A stretch of DNA of 64,000 bases from Candidula unifasciata (GCA_905116865.2 CAJHNH020003146.1:284001-348000); one strand, 5' to 3'. Positions 1-54,864 are shown, numbered from the stretch's first letter. Notes: generated from the letters alone by a model not told the origin. Program-made: numbers and translations.

Positions 1-725
1 ATGAGGGAAAACTAACAGATACATTTGAAATAAAAACAGTTGTGCGAGAGGGATGTCTTTTGTTGCCCTGTCCTATTTTTACTGGCAGTAGACTGGATTA
101 TGAAGACAGAAACTGCTAACACCTAGAATGGAATTCAGTAGACCCAAACAAAACAGCTTGATGATCTGGACTTTGCTTGTGATATTTCTCTTCTGTCCCA
201 CTTGCGGAATCAGATGCAAGATAAATTAAATATACTAGATGCAAGATCACAACAGCTAGGTCTGAAAATCCGTAAGGAAAAAACAAAGATAATGAGAATA
301 AATCAGACAAATAGTAATTTGGTTTCTCTTAATGGTATTCCACTCCAAAACGAGGGGTCTTTCAATATTTGGGAAGTAATCTAGATAAGTATGGGGGAAA
401 CTGATAGATATTAAAATAGAAATACAAAAGGCAAGAGGAGCTTTCATAGCACTAGTGAATTTGTGGTCGAAAACATTCAAACTAATACTAAACATGAAGT
501 TTTAAATTCTAATGTCAGATCGGTACTGTTGAATGGAGCGGAAACATGGAGAACAACTGAGGCAATTACTAATAAACTACAAACATTTGTTGACTGGTGT
601 CTGCGCAGAATAGAGGGAATGTAATGGTATGATAGTCACTAATGTAGATCTTTTGAGAGAACTAAACAAGTTTCAGTTTACCAAGCGGTGGAGAAAAGGA
701 TAAAACACATGTTAATTTACCAAAA
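1..725 (+). mobile_element. Degenerate RTE-like LINE, reverse transcriptase end
   Basis: Broken frames read VREGCLL, then LNILDARSQQLGLKIRKEKTK and a KIMRIN motif, then SETWR-like AETWRTTEAITNKLQTFV and WCLRRIEGM. These are the thumb and post-RT segments of LINEs common in molluscs and flatworms. Stops and frameshifts show it is dead. It sits in the intron before the first visible KIF20B exon. Confidence 0.75.
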
Positions 726-749
726 TGTCACATTTGTTTCTTCTTGAAG

Positions 750-44109
<43,360 letters not shown>

Positions 44110-44156
44110 TTTTCACTTGACATTTTTTTAAATTAACAAACTTCTGGTGTGCAAAA

Positions 44157-44162
44157 AATAAA
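44157..44162 (+). promoter_or_regulatory. KIF20B: Candidate KIF20B poly-A signal
   Basis: AATAAA, 48 nt after the stop codon. Further AATAAA hexamers lie at 45145-45150 and 46796-46801, so the 3' UTR may be longer and may include the minisatellite and (CT)n tract. Confidence 0.5.
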
Positions 44163-44312
44163 CTCCGATAATAGTTGCCAGGTGGCACTTATATGTGTAC
44201 ATTTTTTTTAAAACAATGATTCCATTCACATTGGAATGTTATGTTGTGATGCTGCTACTTATGCGTGTTAAGTAGGGATGGTGCTATAGGGTTTCGCTGT
44301 AATTAATTTATT

Positions 44313-44536
44313 TGTACACCACTATAGACACTGTCCTATTTGTACACCACTATAGACACTGTCCTATTTGTACACCACTATAGACACTGTCCTATTTGTA
44401 CACCACTATAGACACTGTCCTATTTGTACACCACTATAGACACTGTCCTATTTGTACACCACTATAGACACTGTCCTATTTGTACACCACTATAGACACT
44501 GTCCTATTTGTACACCACTATAGACACTGTCCTATT
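44313..44536. repeat. Minisatellite, 28-bp unit, eight copies
   Basis: Unit TGTACACCACTATAGACACT + GTCCTATT repeated eight times with no mismatch that I can see, about 200 bp after the KIF20B stop. May lie in the 3' UTR or just beyond it. Confidence 0.97.
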
Positions 44537-44575
44537 TGTCCAATATATGACTTTTTTGAATGTTTATATTAATTT

Positions 44576-44709
<134 letters not shown>

Positions 44710-44903
44710 GTGTGTGTCTGTCTGTCCCAAGCTCTCTAAATCTGATCTCTTCTTCCCTCTCTTTCTGCTTTTCTCCATTACCCTGTAAACATGCATGTGT
44801 GGCATGTGAAACCATACATGCAAGTGTTTATTATTCGCTGTTGCTTTGGTCAATATAAGTTGTTCCTTTTGGCAAGTAACAATTTCCTGAAATCCCACAA
44901 GAG

Positions 44904-45083
44904 CAGGACTATTCAACTGGCAACCCAATGGCTGAATGGGGCCCGCACACGCCTGGCATGTGGCCCACAGATTATTGCCAGCTGTATTGTATTCTTGATC
45001 TTTTTACACTGGGACACTTGCCACGGGTCCCTGACAATCTCCATTTCCAACATTTAGTGGGTGTACTTAGTTGTACAACCCTG
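44904..45083. mobile_element. hAT-like MITE, third copy
   Basis: CAGGACTATTCAACTGGCA at the left, ACTTAGTTGTACAACCCTG at the right, internal GGCATGTGGCCCACAGATTA as in the copy at 37466. Confidence 0.7.
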
Positions 45084-46355
45084 CTCTAGAGGCAGCTGTG
45101 GCTCAGTTTGCTTGGATCCAGGTTAAGTGATATGTGTTGTATAAAATAAACTAAGAATGTTACATTTTTAATAATTGGATTGTGTTGATGTATTCTGACC
45201 TTGTATTTAGTAAATAAGGTTAAACAAAAACCATTACACACCAGTGGTATGGCAGTAAACTCTTGTTAGCATGAAACTGCCTAAGAAGGACTCTCAGTTA
45301 ACATGAACAAAATATTGGCCCATGCAGGGAAGTATAATTGTTAGTTTCCAGTAAGTATGCATTTTTAAAAACATGAACTCGATTTTCAGTCCATTGGAAT
45401 TTGTGTAAATGGGGTTTTACTGTAGATCAAATGGTGCTCAGTAGATGATCTGGTCAACATAGTGCAGTCTGCTTTACTTCCCAGGGCATTGCCTGACACC
45501 CATTTTAGGCCCGGAGCCCAGATCAGCTATAAAACTAAATCCATCCTGATGCAGGTTCACATACATAACCTCCAGGCCAGAAGCTAGCATCTAGCCATTG
45601 ACCACAGTAAAATATTGAGGTGTGCTTTGCACACAGGTAAGGGATTTAATTCCTGAAGTCAACATTTGTAAAGTTATGTTGATCTTCATTCCAGGACATA
45701 AGTTGTGGGCAGTGAAAGTGCAGACTGACTGGCTGGCAATGCCACTATATCAAGCAGTGGACTAAGCGGATGTGAATGTCTTTAAGTAGCCTGCCAGAAC
45801 AGTTTTTCAACTAAATGAATCTTCATCACTAGAGTGCAGAATTTCATATTAAAGATTGGTGTGGTCAGGAAGGAGCAGTACTTTAAATGCGCAAAGTAGG
45901 TAGTCAGTCAACATTAGGCATCGTTAGACGCTAGATTTTGATGGATCCGTCATGGAAAAGACAGGAGCATTTATGTGCTAGTCAAAGGGTTAATATTGAA
46001 AACTGTAACTTAATAGAGTGATGTACTGCAGAATAGTTTTAGAGACATTGTGTGAATTCTGACATATCAGTTACTTGTTCCATGTTGTTTAAATCATGAA
46101 CAATTGCTATACATCGCCTCTGTAACATACTTGTGTGATACAATATCCTGTATTTTCTCAAATATGTGTGAATATATATATATTTTGTGATGAATTTTCT
46201 TTTGTACTTGAACTGTGCTTTAATTATGTTGCCTACCATCATTATATATTTAAATGCAAATGATCACTTTGAAAAATCAAAATCAAAATGCTTGTTGAAT
46301 ATAATTTAATAGAATTAAATCAGATATAAAGGCTGACAAAAGGTTATAACACCCT
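45084..46355. other. KIF20B 3' flank, mostly unrecognised
   Basis: Contains a minus-strand S1 SINE fragment at 45425-45520 (GCTTTACTTCCCAGGGCATT, CACCCATTTTAGGCC). Otherwise apparently unique. Confidence 0.5.
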
Positions 46356-46448
46356 CCCCCCCCCCCCCCCCTTTTCCCCAAAGACCCTTGTTATGCCAGG
46401 GGTGGATAGGGTATGTGATGCTAGAGGGGGGGGGGGGGGGGGGGGGGG
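46356..46448. repeat. Poly-C tract followed by poly-G tract
   Basis: C16 at 46356-46371 and G23 at 46426-46448, 54 bp apart. The two could pair as a hairpin in RNA or single-stranded DNA. Confidence 0.95.
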
Positions 46449-46505
46449 AAGAGCAGTCAGCATCATTCTGGGCCCAGTGCTTATTTTAGGCTGAGTCGAC
46501 TGACA
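46449..46505 (-). repeat. SINE family S1, fragment
   Basis: GTCAGCATCATTCTGGGCCC then TTTAGGCTGAGTCGACTGA, next to the poly-G tract. Confidence 0.5.
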
Positions 46506-46974
46506 TTTAACATTACAATCTTTAAAAAAAAAAATCTGCTCTTATATACCACACTGTTAAACAGTTGCAAAGAAAAAATGGTTATTATGATGTTAATGAA
46601 TGTATCCATACACACAGTAGCAATAATGACTATTTTAATCTTATGTGAGTGAATGTTTTAGGGTTTCATGTTAGTGTTTTGTTTTTCAATGATAAAAAGG
46701 TTACATTTGTCAGCCTGTGTAGAAATATACTGTTGTTTAACAGTGGGGACTGTTGATGTCTATTCTTCTAAATCACTTTGTCCATCTTTACTACTAATAA
46801 AATTGTTATCATAATGACTTGTGATTTCTTTTTTCTTCCACCTTTTCTTTTGAAAAATCCGCTATCTAAAAGTCTCTGGTTTGGAATGATGATGAGCTAG
46901 TTTAAAAACAAACGTAATATAGGGAAGTGGAGCCACCTTAAAGTGAATACAAGGAAATGCTCACGGAAGTTGAG

Positions 46975-47330
46975 TTATGAGTTAAATTATCTTCACAGCA
47001 CTCCGAACACATCCATAAGCGCTCAGATTCCCCTCTCAACATATTCATCAGCATTGTGCGGTTAATAGTACCAGTCCTATGTTGGTTAACAAGACTTTGT
47101 GTGCTTCACTCAGCACGAACACACTGGAATAGTCCTGTGATCCCAGCCACATGAAAGCCTGTGTCACCGCCATCGCCCCCATCGTCATGCTGCTGGTGGT
47201 CATGGAGAAGGCGCCGCTGGCTCCCTGAACTGTTCTGCCTGAAGAGGGAGCTGTAAATGCCCATGCACTCTTATGTCCTCGTATAACGGACCCGTTCACC
47301 CACTCACGGAAGTAAAAATGCCCAGCATGA
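46975..47330 (-). mobile_element. RNase H-type LINE 3' fragment, internally deleted
   Basis: Minus strand reads NGSVIRGHKSAWAFTAPSSG, then SMTTSSMTMGAMAVTQAFMW (RNase H first half), then jumps to the tail SERLWMCSECC. The C-terminal half of RNase H is missing. Confidence 0.8.
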
Positions 47331-47690
47331 TGTAGCCCGTGTTTTCATTAACTAAAACAACTGTTTCTTTTTAATCTGATCTGCATCATCAGCAAAAATT
47401 AAATTCACAAATGATTTTAATGTGTAGTTTTGTTCAGGTCTGAAGACTGCAAAGAGTGGAGAACTTGTCATTTAAGGGATTGTGAACTTTGGCACCTTCA
47501 TCATAGTCCTTTAACTTTGTCAGTTTCAGAAGCTTTCACAGCATATGCCAAATAGAGTATATACCTAGCCATTATGAAAGATCACAAATACATGAGTTTC
47601 AAAGAAGCTAGAAGCACTGAAAGTGGTTTTTGAAAAGAATTATTGAAGTGTGGAATGATTTATAAAAACAAAAACAAATATTGCTCCCTG
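47331..47690. other. Unrecognised intergenic sequence
   Basis: No coding or repeat family evidence seen. Confidence 0.5.
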
Positions 47691-47798
47691 GGATCGATGA
47701 AAACCATAAACTGATTAGAGAAATTGGACACAGTGTTTTGTGTGTGGACATATTATCAGACAGAATGGACTCAAGAACCTGGCGACAAGTAACAATGT

Positions 47799-47840
<42 letters not shown>

Positions 47841-47995
47841 GCGTTGGAGCAAGCAAGAGGATGGTAAAGAGATAATACATCGACGGCTGGGCCATATGGA
47901 TGGGGCTCGATTAGAACACTTACCTTATCCATGATTCAGATGATCATTTAAAATGACAACCTATGCTTATTGGCACAGCACATGATTGTGATGAT
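47691..47995 (+). mobile_element. RTE-like LINE 3' fragment split by poly-G
   Basis: Reads VCGHIIRQNGLKNLATSNN, then a G41 tract (47799-47839), then a frame with GHMDGARLEHLPYP-like text. Related to 24425-24700. Confidence 0.6.
47799..47839. repeat. Poly-G tract, 41 bp
   Basis: The longest homopolymer in the window. Confidence 0.95.
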
Positions 47996-48119
47996 TGCTA
48001 TGGGAGAGTTGCAATGGTGCAGGAGCTAGCTTACTTGCAAGCCCAGATGTGTCTTGCGTTTGAATCCACATCATGGTGGATTTCTCAAATAAACTGAAGT
48101 CTCCTAGAATCCTTTATAA

Positions 48120-48465
48120 ATTTTCTTCAGGTTTCTTGCTGGTGTGTTGGGAAACGAGCAGGCAGATAAACTGGCCAGCTCTACACCACTGGGTAAATTG
48201 ATATATGCTAAGCTAGATGTTGTGAGGGTCGTTTGGAAGCGAATAAACGGTGTGGAGGCACAAAGAGATAATTAGGGTCTCTGGAGAATGGTGCTGCGGG
48301 GAGTTACCAGGGGATTTGGCTGACACTGAAGGGAAAGGTGAGACGAAATGTATCTTCAATCAGACAGTTACTGGTGTCATCAAAACTCTTCACTTGCTGC
48401 TGAAGATAGAGACAGTGTGCTTATGGAAGTGTTACGAATGCTATGATGTCAATTCTTAAAGAACT
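48120..48465 (+). mobile_element. RNase H-type LINE 3' fragment
   Basis: Reads AGVLGNEQADKLASSTPLGK, the end of an RNase H domain (G-N-E-x-A-D-x-L-A), then frameshifted tail with TVTGVIKTLHLLLKIETVC and CYECYDVN. Confidence 0.85.
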
Positions 48466-48475
48466 TTCCTAGCTG

Positions 48476-48560
48476 CAGGTGGGTACCAGGAAAAGTGGAA
48501 AGTAAAAGTGGCTGGGTTGGTCACATCACTCATCAAGTGCTGATTAGTCTAGCATCATGT
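48476..48560 (+). repeat. SINE family S1, fragment
   Basis: GGTGGGTACCAGGAAAAGTG then CATCACTCATCAAGTGCTGA. Confidence 0.6.
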
Positions 48561-48749
48561 GCCGATGATGATTTTACTTACCATGACCAAAAATTAGAAG
48601 GGGGGAAAAACCCTGATTAATTGGTAACTTTTTTCTTTCCGGATGTTGTATTATACTCTGCTATAGGGAGATATGGGACTCAAAGCCCCAGTTAGTGAGT
48701 AAGAATGGCAACACCAACACCTACTACCATAGCAAAATGTTGAATTAAG

Positions 48750-49215
48750 AATCGGCATAGCAGCACTCTGGACACTCCCATAAGTGCTCAGTCCCCATTT
48801 TCAGCAGCAAGCGAAGAGTTCCAATTCTGATGGTACCAGTAACTGTCTGATTGTATATTTGTCTCATCTTTCCCCTGAGTATTGAGCGTCAGCCAGATCC
48901 CCTGGTAACTTCTCGCAGTGCCATTCTCCCCAGACCGTAATGATCTATCTGTGCCTCCGCACTGTTCACTTGCTCCCAAAAGGCCCTCACAATATCTAAC
49001 TTGTCATACATCAGTTTTCCAAGTAGTGAAGAGCCAGCCAGTCTATCTGCCTGCTCATTTCCCAACACACTGGCATGACGAGAAAATACCCAAAGGATGC
49101 TAACTTCCCAGGACTTCTAAAGTGAGGCTTGCCACTCTGCAGGAAGCATGCCTGTCTTCCCCTTTCTCAACATGCTCTACTACCTAAAGCTTGGGCCCTA
49201 TTGTAAAGACCATGC
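48750..49215 (-). mobile_element. RNase H-type LINE 3' fragment
   Basis: Plus strand reads CTGCTCATTTCCCAACACAC (reverse complement encodes VLGNEQAD), then TCGCAGTGCCATTCTCCC and the tail ATTTTCAGCAGCAAGCGAAG. Frameshifted. Confidence 0.8.
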
Positions 49216-49555
49216 CTTGATTATTTGAAAAAGAAAAAAAAAAGTACGACGTCAAATTCATTAATTCTTTGTCCTGTTATAGAGCATCAAATGATCTGGT
49301 CAGAATGGAACAAAATCAGCAAGAATCACACACAAATACACAGTTATCTGAAGGCGCGTTTTTTAAATTAGTTTGTAAATAAAAGATCGTACTCGGGTAT
49401 GTGAAAAGCAGACTCAAATGTTGTTTACCGTGGGTGTGAAGTACGTGTGTTTTTGCAGTCGTTACAAAGCAGTGGTCAGTTGTGTTCTAAGACCATATTT
49501 GTGAGCATAGCTCATAATGCATGCACAAGAAAGCAACACAATTTACGCAACCGCC
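49216..49555. other. Unrecognised intergenic sequence
   Basis: The part from about 49440 may be the decayed N-terminal half of the Tc1 relic that follows. Confidence 0.4.
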
Positions 49556-49559
49556 AAAA

Positions 49560-49985
49560 TCATCTTCTTTGGGCAAAGACGTGTCTTGTTCAGTGACAAA
49601 TCTTTCTATTTATCTCATTGAGTCCCAGGGGAATTCAGCATCACAGGCCCAAGGAGGGTTGAGAGAGACGTAAAATCTGCGTTAATTGGGCATCTAGGTA
49701 GGAATCTATGAACGTATGATGCGTTCCTTGAGACTCAAGAGTTATTCAGCGTCATGATAGACCCTTCCATGGCCATCCCTACCTACAGACATGAGTCTGA
49801 CTGAGCACCTGTTGGATGAGCTGCAAAGACATCTTTGTCATCAAACGTTGCTTCAGCCAATGGTCGTGAACTGTTCCATTCACTCCAGGAAGAGTGGGCA
49901 GCCATCCCACAGGCCCACATCAGACATCTAATCGCATCCATGCCCAGATGCCTAACAATTATTGTGACCCAGATGCAAAATTTAA
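49560..49985 (+). mobile_element. Tc1/mariner transposase relic
   Basis: Frameshifted text includes CSVTNLSIYLIE-type DE-motif region, then PSMAIPTYRHESD-like text where Tc1 has PWPSLSPDL, and a final intact LFHSLQEEWAAIPQAHIRHL with IASMPRCLTIIV. The EEW-x-x-IP-x-x-x-I-x-x-LI-x-SM motif is the Tc1 transposase C-terminus. Inverted repeats not found. Confidence 0.78.
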
Positions 49986-50124
49986 AAAAAGGTCAATTGG
50001 TTGGTGGTGCTCTAAGGTATTCTTGTGTGAAATTGAGTACTTTCACTTATCGCATTACAAAGTAGCAAAATGTCAATTGTGAGTATGTATGTTCCTTTCA
50101 GTTGCTATGTGTTTCCTTTTTTGT

Positions 50125-50300
50125 TGACAGTATACATGAGAACAGTAGGCTACAAGGCAAAAGGCGGACCAAGAAAGATATGGGTAGGTGGAGTAAAACA
50201 GACACTACAGAAATGCAATATGATGTTAACACAAGCTACGCAATTAGTAAAAGCCAGGAAACTACATCTCACTCCCTTCTGCGACACTTCACAATAGGAC
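50125..50300 (+). mobile_element. RTE-like LINE 3' fragment
   Basis: GGPRKIWVGGVKQTLQKCNM then TQATQLVKARKLHLTPFC, a LINE C-terminus of the same kind as 52640-52860. Confidence 0.75.
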
Positions 50301-50564
50301 AACAGAAAAAAATAAGATTGTCCTGTTATATGTCATATAGGGCTCGCAGTCTATTTCTCCATTCCGTTCTGTGCAATCATTCTGATATTATGAATGGAAC
50401 CCAGTCCAGCACCCTTGGCTTCTCTCACTCATTAACATTCACTTTAGGGTTTCTGATAGGCATACTTGTTTCCTCAATCCCTGAATTTCTCACTTCAGTG
50501 CTTATTTGGTGATTCTCTGTTCATCTTTTCTCAGAATGTTCCATCTTCTCTCTCCTATAATTAT

Positions 50565-50765
50565 TGATACTAGTGGTTGCCCAGGTCGTAGATCACAAGG
50601 CAGACCAAAAAAATTATGGAGAGATAATATCCAGACAGACCTGCAAACTTCTTGGTGTCACCAGCTGGAAAGAGAAGGCCAACCAGAGAGATGAATGGAG
50701 GCAGGTGATCACTGCAGCAATGAACCTCAAGGGCTCGGAATGCTGAAAAAGAAGAAGTGGTTGCC
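50565..50765 (+). mobile_element. LINE 3' terminus
   Basis: RSQGRPKKLWRDNIQTDLQT, then (next frame) SWKEKANQRDEWRQVITAAM, NLKGSEC and stop, GAAAAAGAAGAAG tail. A second copy lies at 55600-55805. Confidence 0.85.
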
Positions 50766-51009
50766 CAGACATTTCTATTATTTCTTCACCCCTCTTGAAG
50801 TTATCCCATTTTATGTTCGCCATTTTCCTCAGGACTTTTATTTTGAATGTATTTAACGTTTGTTCCATAAGACAAATAAGGGACAAAATGCAAGAGAAAA
50901 AGGCAGTCATACAATGAATTTCTTGGCACCGAAAAAAAAAAAATAATGAACGCATCTGACACCACTGCAGATAATATTAGCTGATAGCAGTTGAGTTGAG
51001 TAAAGAATT

Positions 51010-51240
51010 GACATCACAGCACTCAGGGCATTCCCATGCATGCTCCGTCCTCATCTTCAGCAGCCAGCGCAGAGTTCCAATACTGATGGTACCGGTCACA
51101 ATCTGGTTATATGTCTGTCATGCCTTTCCTCAGTGTAGTGAGCCGGCCAGACCCTCTGGTTACACCCAGGTGCCTTATTCTCTCCAGGCCATAATAATCT
51201 TGTTTATCTACTAATTCCGTTGCTTGTTCTTAAAGGGCCT
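51010..51240 (-). mobile_element. RNase H-type LINE 3' tail
   Basis: TCAGGGCATTCCCATGCATG, CATCTTCAGCAGCCAGCGCA, TTCCAATACTGATGGTACC. Same tail as 23505 and 48780. Confidence 0.8.
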
Positions 51241-51900
51241 TGACAGCAATAGCTGATAGCAACAGGAGCTGAAACTTTTTGGCTGACACAATGTCTCTGG
51301 GTGCTCGCTCAGATTTTTTCCTTTGCTTCTTTTGCAAATTACGTAATCATTACGAATTTGATCTCTTACAAAACAATCTAACACGTATGAACAGTTAATC
51401 AAAATGTTCCTTTCTTTTCTTCTCTACTCCTTCTTTTTGTTTCCTTACGGCTGCCTTGTTTTTAGTCAATGCTTGGAACTGGAGCCAAACTTACAAGTCT
51501 AACACAAAATAATAACCTCAGGTCAACACAAATGTATCTGAAGAGTATATTTAATGTTCATAAAAATTGCACTTGTTTTTAACATTAGGTTCATGTTCCG
51601 TTTCCCTTTGACAAAATTAGACCAGCAGATGCATATACAAATCTAAGATCATGTTTTATTTACTCGCTCTTTCTCACTAATTTCCCACCCCCAACTATCT
51701 CTCTCTCGTCTACACCTACACACACACTTCAGTTGCCAGGAAATTTTTTTTCTTGCATTAAAAAAAACACATAAATTATCATGTTCACTAAATTTCTCCA
51801 TCCTTCCTCTGTTCTTTCTAATCTCTTCTCTCCTGAAAATATACTCAAAAACACACTTTGTTTTTAAAAATTGATTCCTAATGAATCTTTCTTTCTTTTT
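51241..51900. other. Unrecognised AT-rich sequence
   Basis: Between the LINE tail and the 3' end of the minus-strand gene. No gene evidence. Confidence 0.5.
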
Positions 51901-51901
51901 C

Positions 51902-51907
51902 TTTATT
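51902..51907 (-). promoter_or_regulatory. Candidate poly-A signal of the minus-strand gene
   Basis: AATAAA on the minus strand, about 190 nt downstream of the TAA. It lies just past a short tandem repeat in the presumed 3' UTR. Confidence 0.4.
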
Positions 51908-51962
51908 TGAATGAAATCAAAACAAAAACAAATAAAAATTAAAGTTTATCATATAAACTAAT

Positions 51963-52078
51963 ATACAAAAAGTAATTTTAATCTACAACATTTTAGCTTA
52001 CATAGAGTAATTGTAATTTTCAACATTTTAGCTTACAAAAAGTAATTATAATTTACAACATTGTAGCTTACAAAGAGA
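51963..52078. repeat. Tandem repeat, about 43-bp unit, three copies
   Basis: Three degenerate copies built on ACAACATTTTAGCTTACA and AAAGTAATT. It lies in the presumed 3' UTR of the minus-strand gene. Confidence 0.75.
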
Positions 52079-52092
52079 AACATTTACACAAC

Positions 52093-52213
52093 TTAAATAC
52101 ATGAAAATGGTTCATATGTGTCTGTTAATGGTGAGGGTGACTGAATGTCTTCTTGTGGTCTCTCACAGGCCATCAAGTTGTGGGACCAGCTAAACTCACT
52201 GAGCTCATAGAAT
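52093..52213 (-). CDS. Unnamed minus-strand gene, last coding exon
   Basis: On the minus strand a TTTTTTGCAG acceptor is followed by 40 in-frame codons and TAA (complement of 52093-52095). The first base completes a codon split in phase 2 with the exon at 54697-54864. It reads FYELSEFSWSHNLMACERPQ and then a proline/acid-rich C-terminus ending FSCI. I do not recognise the family. Confidence 0.72.
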
Positions 52214-52299
52214 CTGCAAAAAAGATGATGATATATATGGTACTGACAATTTAAAAATTTTTCTTTGACAATATTTTAATATCTTTATTGGACAATTTT

Positions 52300-52860
52300 A
52301 GTTGCCCATGTCTTCCCTGTCCGGTAGGATTTATATAACTAATGTAGAGAAATATATATTATCTATTAGAGAACTATATATAACTAATGTAGAAATAAGC
52401 AGAGATAGAGAGACATTAGGTTATCAATGTCAGACTTGGACACTAACAAAAGAACATGAGAGAAGACTAACCACCTGTGAAATGAGATGTTTGAGAATGG
52501 CTGCGAATAAAACCAGAAGAGATCGAGTGAGAAACGATGTGATTACAAGAACTATTGGAACCATACCCATCGTTAAATTTATTGAGAAGCAAAGAATGAA
52601 ATGGTTTGGTCACCTAATGAGAATTTAACCAACGATGCCAGCATCAAGAGCATACAATATGAAAATCGAAACAACAAGAGGCAGGGGAAGACCAAGAAGA
52701 AGATGGATTGAAGGAGTCACGGACAACTTGAGACTTCTTAAAATCACGGCATATGAAGCGACTGAGCGCGCCCTGGCTCGGTTGCCGATCATCTGATAGA
52801 CTGCGACGCCTAGCGGCACAAGCAGATTTTGACAAAAGAAGAAGAAGAAGAGAGACATAG
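52300..52860 (+). mobile_element. RTE-like LINE 3' fragment
   Basis: Reads TWTLTKEHERRLTTCEMRCL, TRRDRVRNDVITRTIGT, EKQRMKWFGHLMRI, then GRGRPRRRWIEGVTDNLRLL and RAARL-type C-terminus; tail (GAAGAA)n. Two frameshifts. It lies in the last intron of the minus-strand gene. Confidence 0.88.
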
Positions 52861-52924
52861 ACAGCAAAACAATTATGTCTAGATCTAGTGAGCCCTCTGT
52901 GTTTTTGTGTGTGGACATTTTATG

Positions 52925-53145
52925 AGAAGGAATGGACTTTTCGTTCTCCCTGCCAATGATTTTAAGATAGGCATGTCTGTAGTCTATGATGCGGCTCATG
53001 TCTTCCACTGTTTCATACAGCCTGGTTTCCTTTAGAATGCCAAACCTGGGATCTCTCTCCTGCATGTAGCGAGCATGTCTGTAGCACATCTTCAGTATTC
53101 TGTTGTGCCTGTACACATGGGCAAAGTTCTGAATTCCCAATCTTG
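52925..53145 (-). repeat. Unidentified repeat with open frame
   Basis: Minus strand is open for about 75 codons: GIQNFAHVYRHNRILKMCYR, ARYMQERDPRFGILKETRLY, EDMSRIIDYRHAYLKIIG. A diverged copy lies at 38249-38360. It has no good splice sites and is not needed for the frame of the minus-strand gene. It could be a retropseudogene or an unknown transposon. Confidence 0.45.
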
Positions 53146-53324
53146 AATTTCCTGTACTTTGGCTGCAGTCGGCTGTGTCTGTCCGCAGTCTAAATATAAT
53201 GTTCTGTTTCTTCCTTGTGAAGAGGTTGATGAAGTCTTCAGCCCTGTGTCCTGGATGGGAAGGGTTCCAGTGGGTTTTAATGGCTGCCTTGACCTAAGTA
53301 TTATTTTCCTTATAGGTGAATCAT

Positions 53325-53550
53325 GTAACTGGCTGTTCCAAATGACTTCCAGTGGACCTGAGAACTTGGGAAGACTGGCAACACTGATGGAAAGAGAGCA
53401 TGAGGGAGAAAGAGAGATAATTACTTGGATGGACTGGCAAGAAAAAGGTCAAGAAATGACCTGATATGTGATCGTGTGAGATGGCGAAACATGACAACTT
53501 AATGCTTACTGGCACAACCCATTATGATGATGATAACGATGAGCGTGTCC
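53325..53550 (+). mobile_element. RTE-like LINE 3' fragment
   Basis: GPENLGRLATLMEREHEGER then ATGACCTGATATGTGATCGT, ending in ATGATGATGATAACGATGA. Related to 47691 and 24425. Confidence 0.6.
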
Positions 53551-53731
53551 TATCTCTACTTTTGTCTTCAAGTTATCAGTCCATTTTAAGTTATTTATTT
53601 ATCAAACATAACCGCCAAGGGAAAAAGAGTGTGAAAGTTTAATGCAGTGTAAATAAGGCTAAATTACTTTTCTGTTTTTTTTTTTTTAAACGAGTTTCCA
53701 TTTTAATTTTACAAGTTTAAAAAATATATGA

Positions 53732-54200
53732 TAGGAAGTTGACACAGCCTAAAAGGGGTCCCGGGTCAAATCCCATGAAGTCCCTGTGTGGATTCCGGGT
53801 CCCATTATGGGGGAAAACAATAGACCCAATGCCTCCTCAACAAGCATGTCATAAAAGTCGACTAACTGGGAGCTTCCTTCAAAGTCATAGCACTTTTGCC
53901 TGAGAGTTAAGGAACCAACAGTCTGCATAGAAATAAGCAAGATCTGTAAACTGGATGCACACGCAAAACACAGGTACTGCAACAAAGCCTCTGTCCAGAA
54001 TTGGATAAACAACCAGGTCTTCCTGCCAGGGTTTAAAGCCGATGAACGTAGAAAAACAACAACAGATCCTAGGAAGTAAAGGTGGCTGGCACAGTGAACA
54101 GCCACATCGCCCACTGAGTGTCAGTTGGTCTATAAAAATATATCTAGCATCATATTCTTGCTGCGCCACTGATGAGATAAAGTTCCTTTACTTTTTAACA
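53732..54200 (+). repeat. SINE S1 interrupted by a minus-strand type-A repeat
   Basis: S1 halves at 53732-53779 (GTTGACACAGCCTAAAAGGG) and 54063-54200 (GGAAGTAAAGGTGGCTGGC ... TTCCTTTACTTTTT). The type-A element between them runs CCTGTGTGGATTCCGGGTCC to GGTCTTCCTGCCAGGG. Confidence 0.8.
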
Positions 54201-54696
54201 GTATGTTAGCATGAACAGTTATTAGAAATGTCAGTTAGTTTGACGTTCGTCTCCCCAAATAGAGCAGGTCAATTTTCATTCACAAGTTTGTTGGGCTGGT
54301 CGACTTTCCTGAAGGTTACAGTTTGGTTTCTGCCATGTCTTGCATTTAGGTTTTCATTTTGAGAAAGACAATGCCTGTGACATAGGTTGCAACACTCTCT
54401 AGGGGAGTTGTGTTAGACCCAGTTTCTCCATGTTTTTGGAGTTTTAAAAGCGCTGGCGTGCTGAAATATACAACAACGATATCAACTGCATTGCAGTACA
54501 CCCCCGTAACCGTGTGCGAAGGTCACGGGTCTCAGGAACTGCCAATGAGAAGTGAGCTAGTGTGTATATAGGCGGGGTCGGGGGAGACTAACCTCGAACT
54601 AACCGAAATGTCATATTTAATTGTCATCTTCTATGACATATAACAGGTGTTCTGATTTCATGCCAGTGAAATAATAGAATGGGTGATGACTCATAC

Positions 54697-54864
54697 CTAT
54701 CCTCAATGGTAAACTGAGACACAGATCCAGTAAATGTTCTGGCTGGACCATCTTTAGATTCTCCTATGACTAGAGTGTGAGGAGTTGTCAGATCTTTGCT
54801 GGCAAAACCCCAGAAGCCACCATAGGAGATGCTTACACTTTGATCCCAAGCCTTTACAGAAACA
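54697..54864 (-). CDS. Unnamed minus-strand gene, penultimate exon seen
   Basis: On the minus strand the exon starts after CTCTTTTCAG and ends AG|GTATGA. It joins its neighbours in frame on both sides. It reads VSVKAWDQSVSISYGGFWGF and later LVIGESKDGPARTFTGSVSQ. The alternating hydrophobic strands and the L-V-I-G...F-x-G-x-V-S-x-F pattern resemble the end of a LamG/concanavalin-like beta-sandwich; that fold is inference only. The stop-free splice-bounded frame in a sea of repeats supports a real gene. Confidence 0.75.

Noticed and set aside
44313..44536. CRISPR array
   Set aside because: Units abut with no variable spacers, and the DNA is eukaryotic.
49835..50065. Independent small gene with a Trp-rich helix
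   Set aside because: EEWAAIPQAHIRHLIASM is the conserved Tc1 transposase C-terminus, and the upstream text is a frameshifted Tc1.
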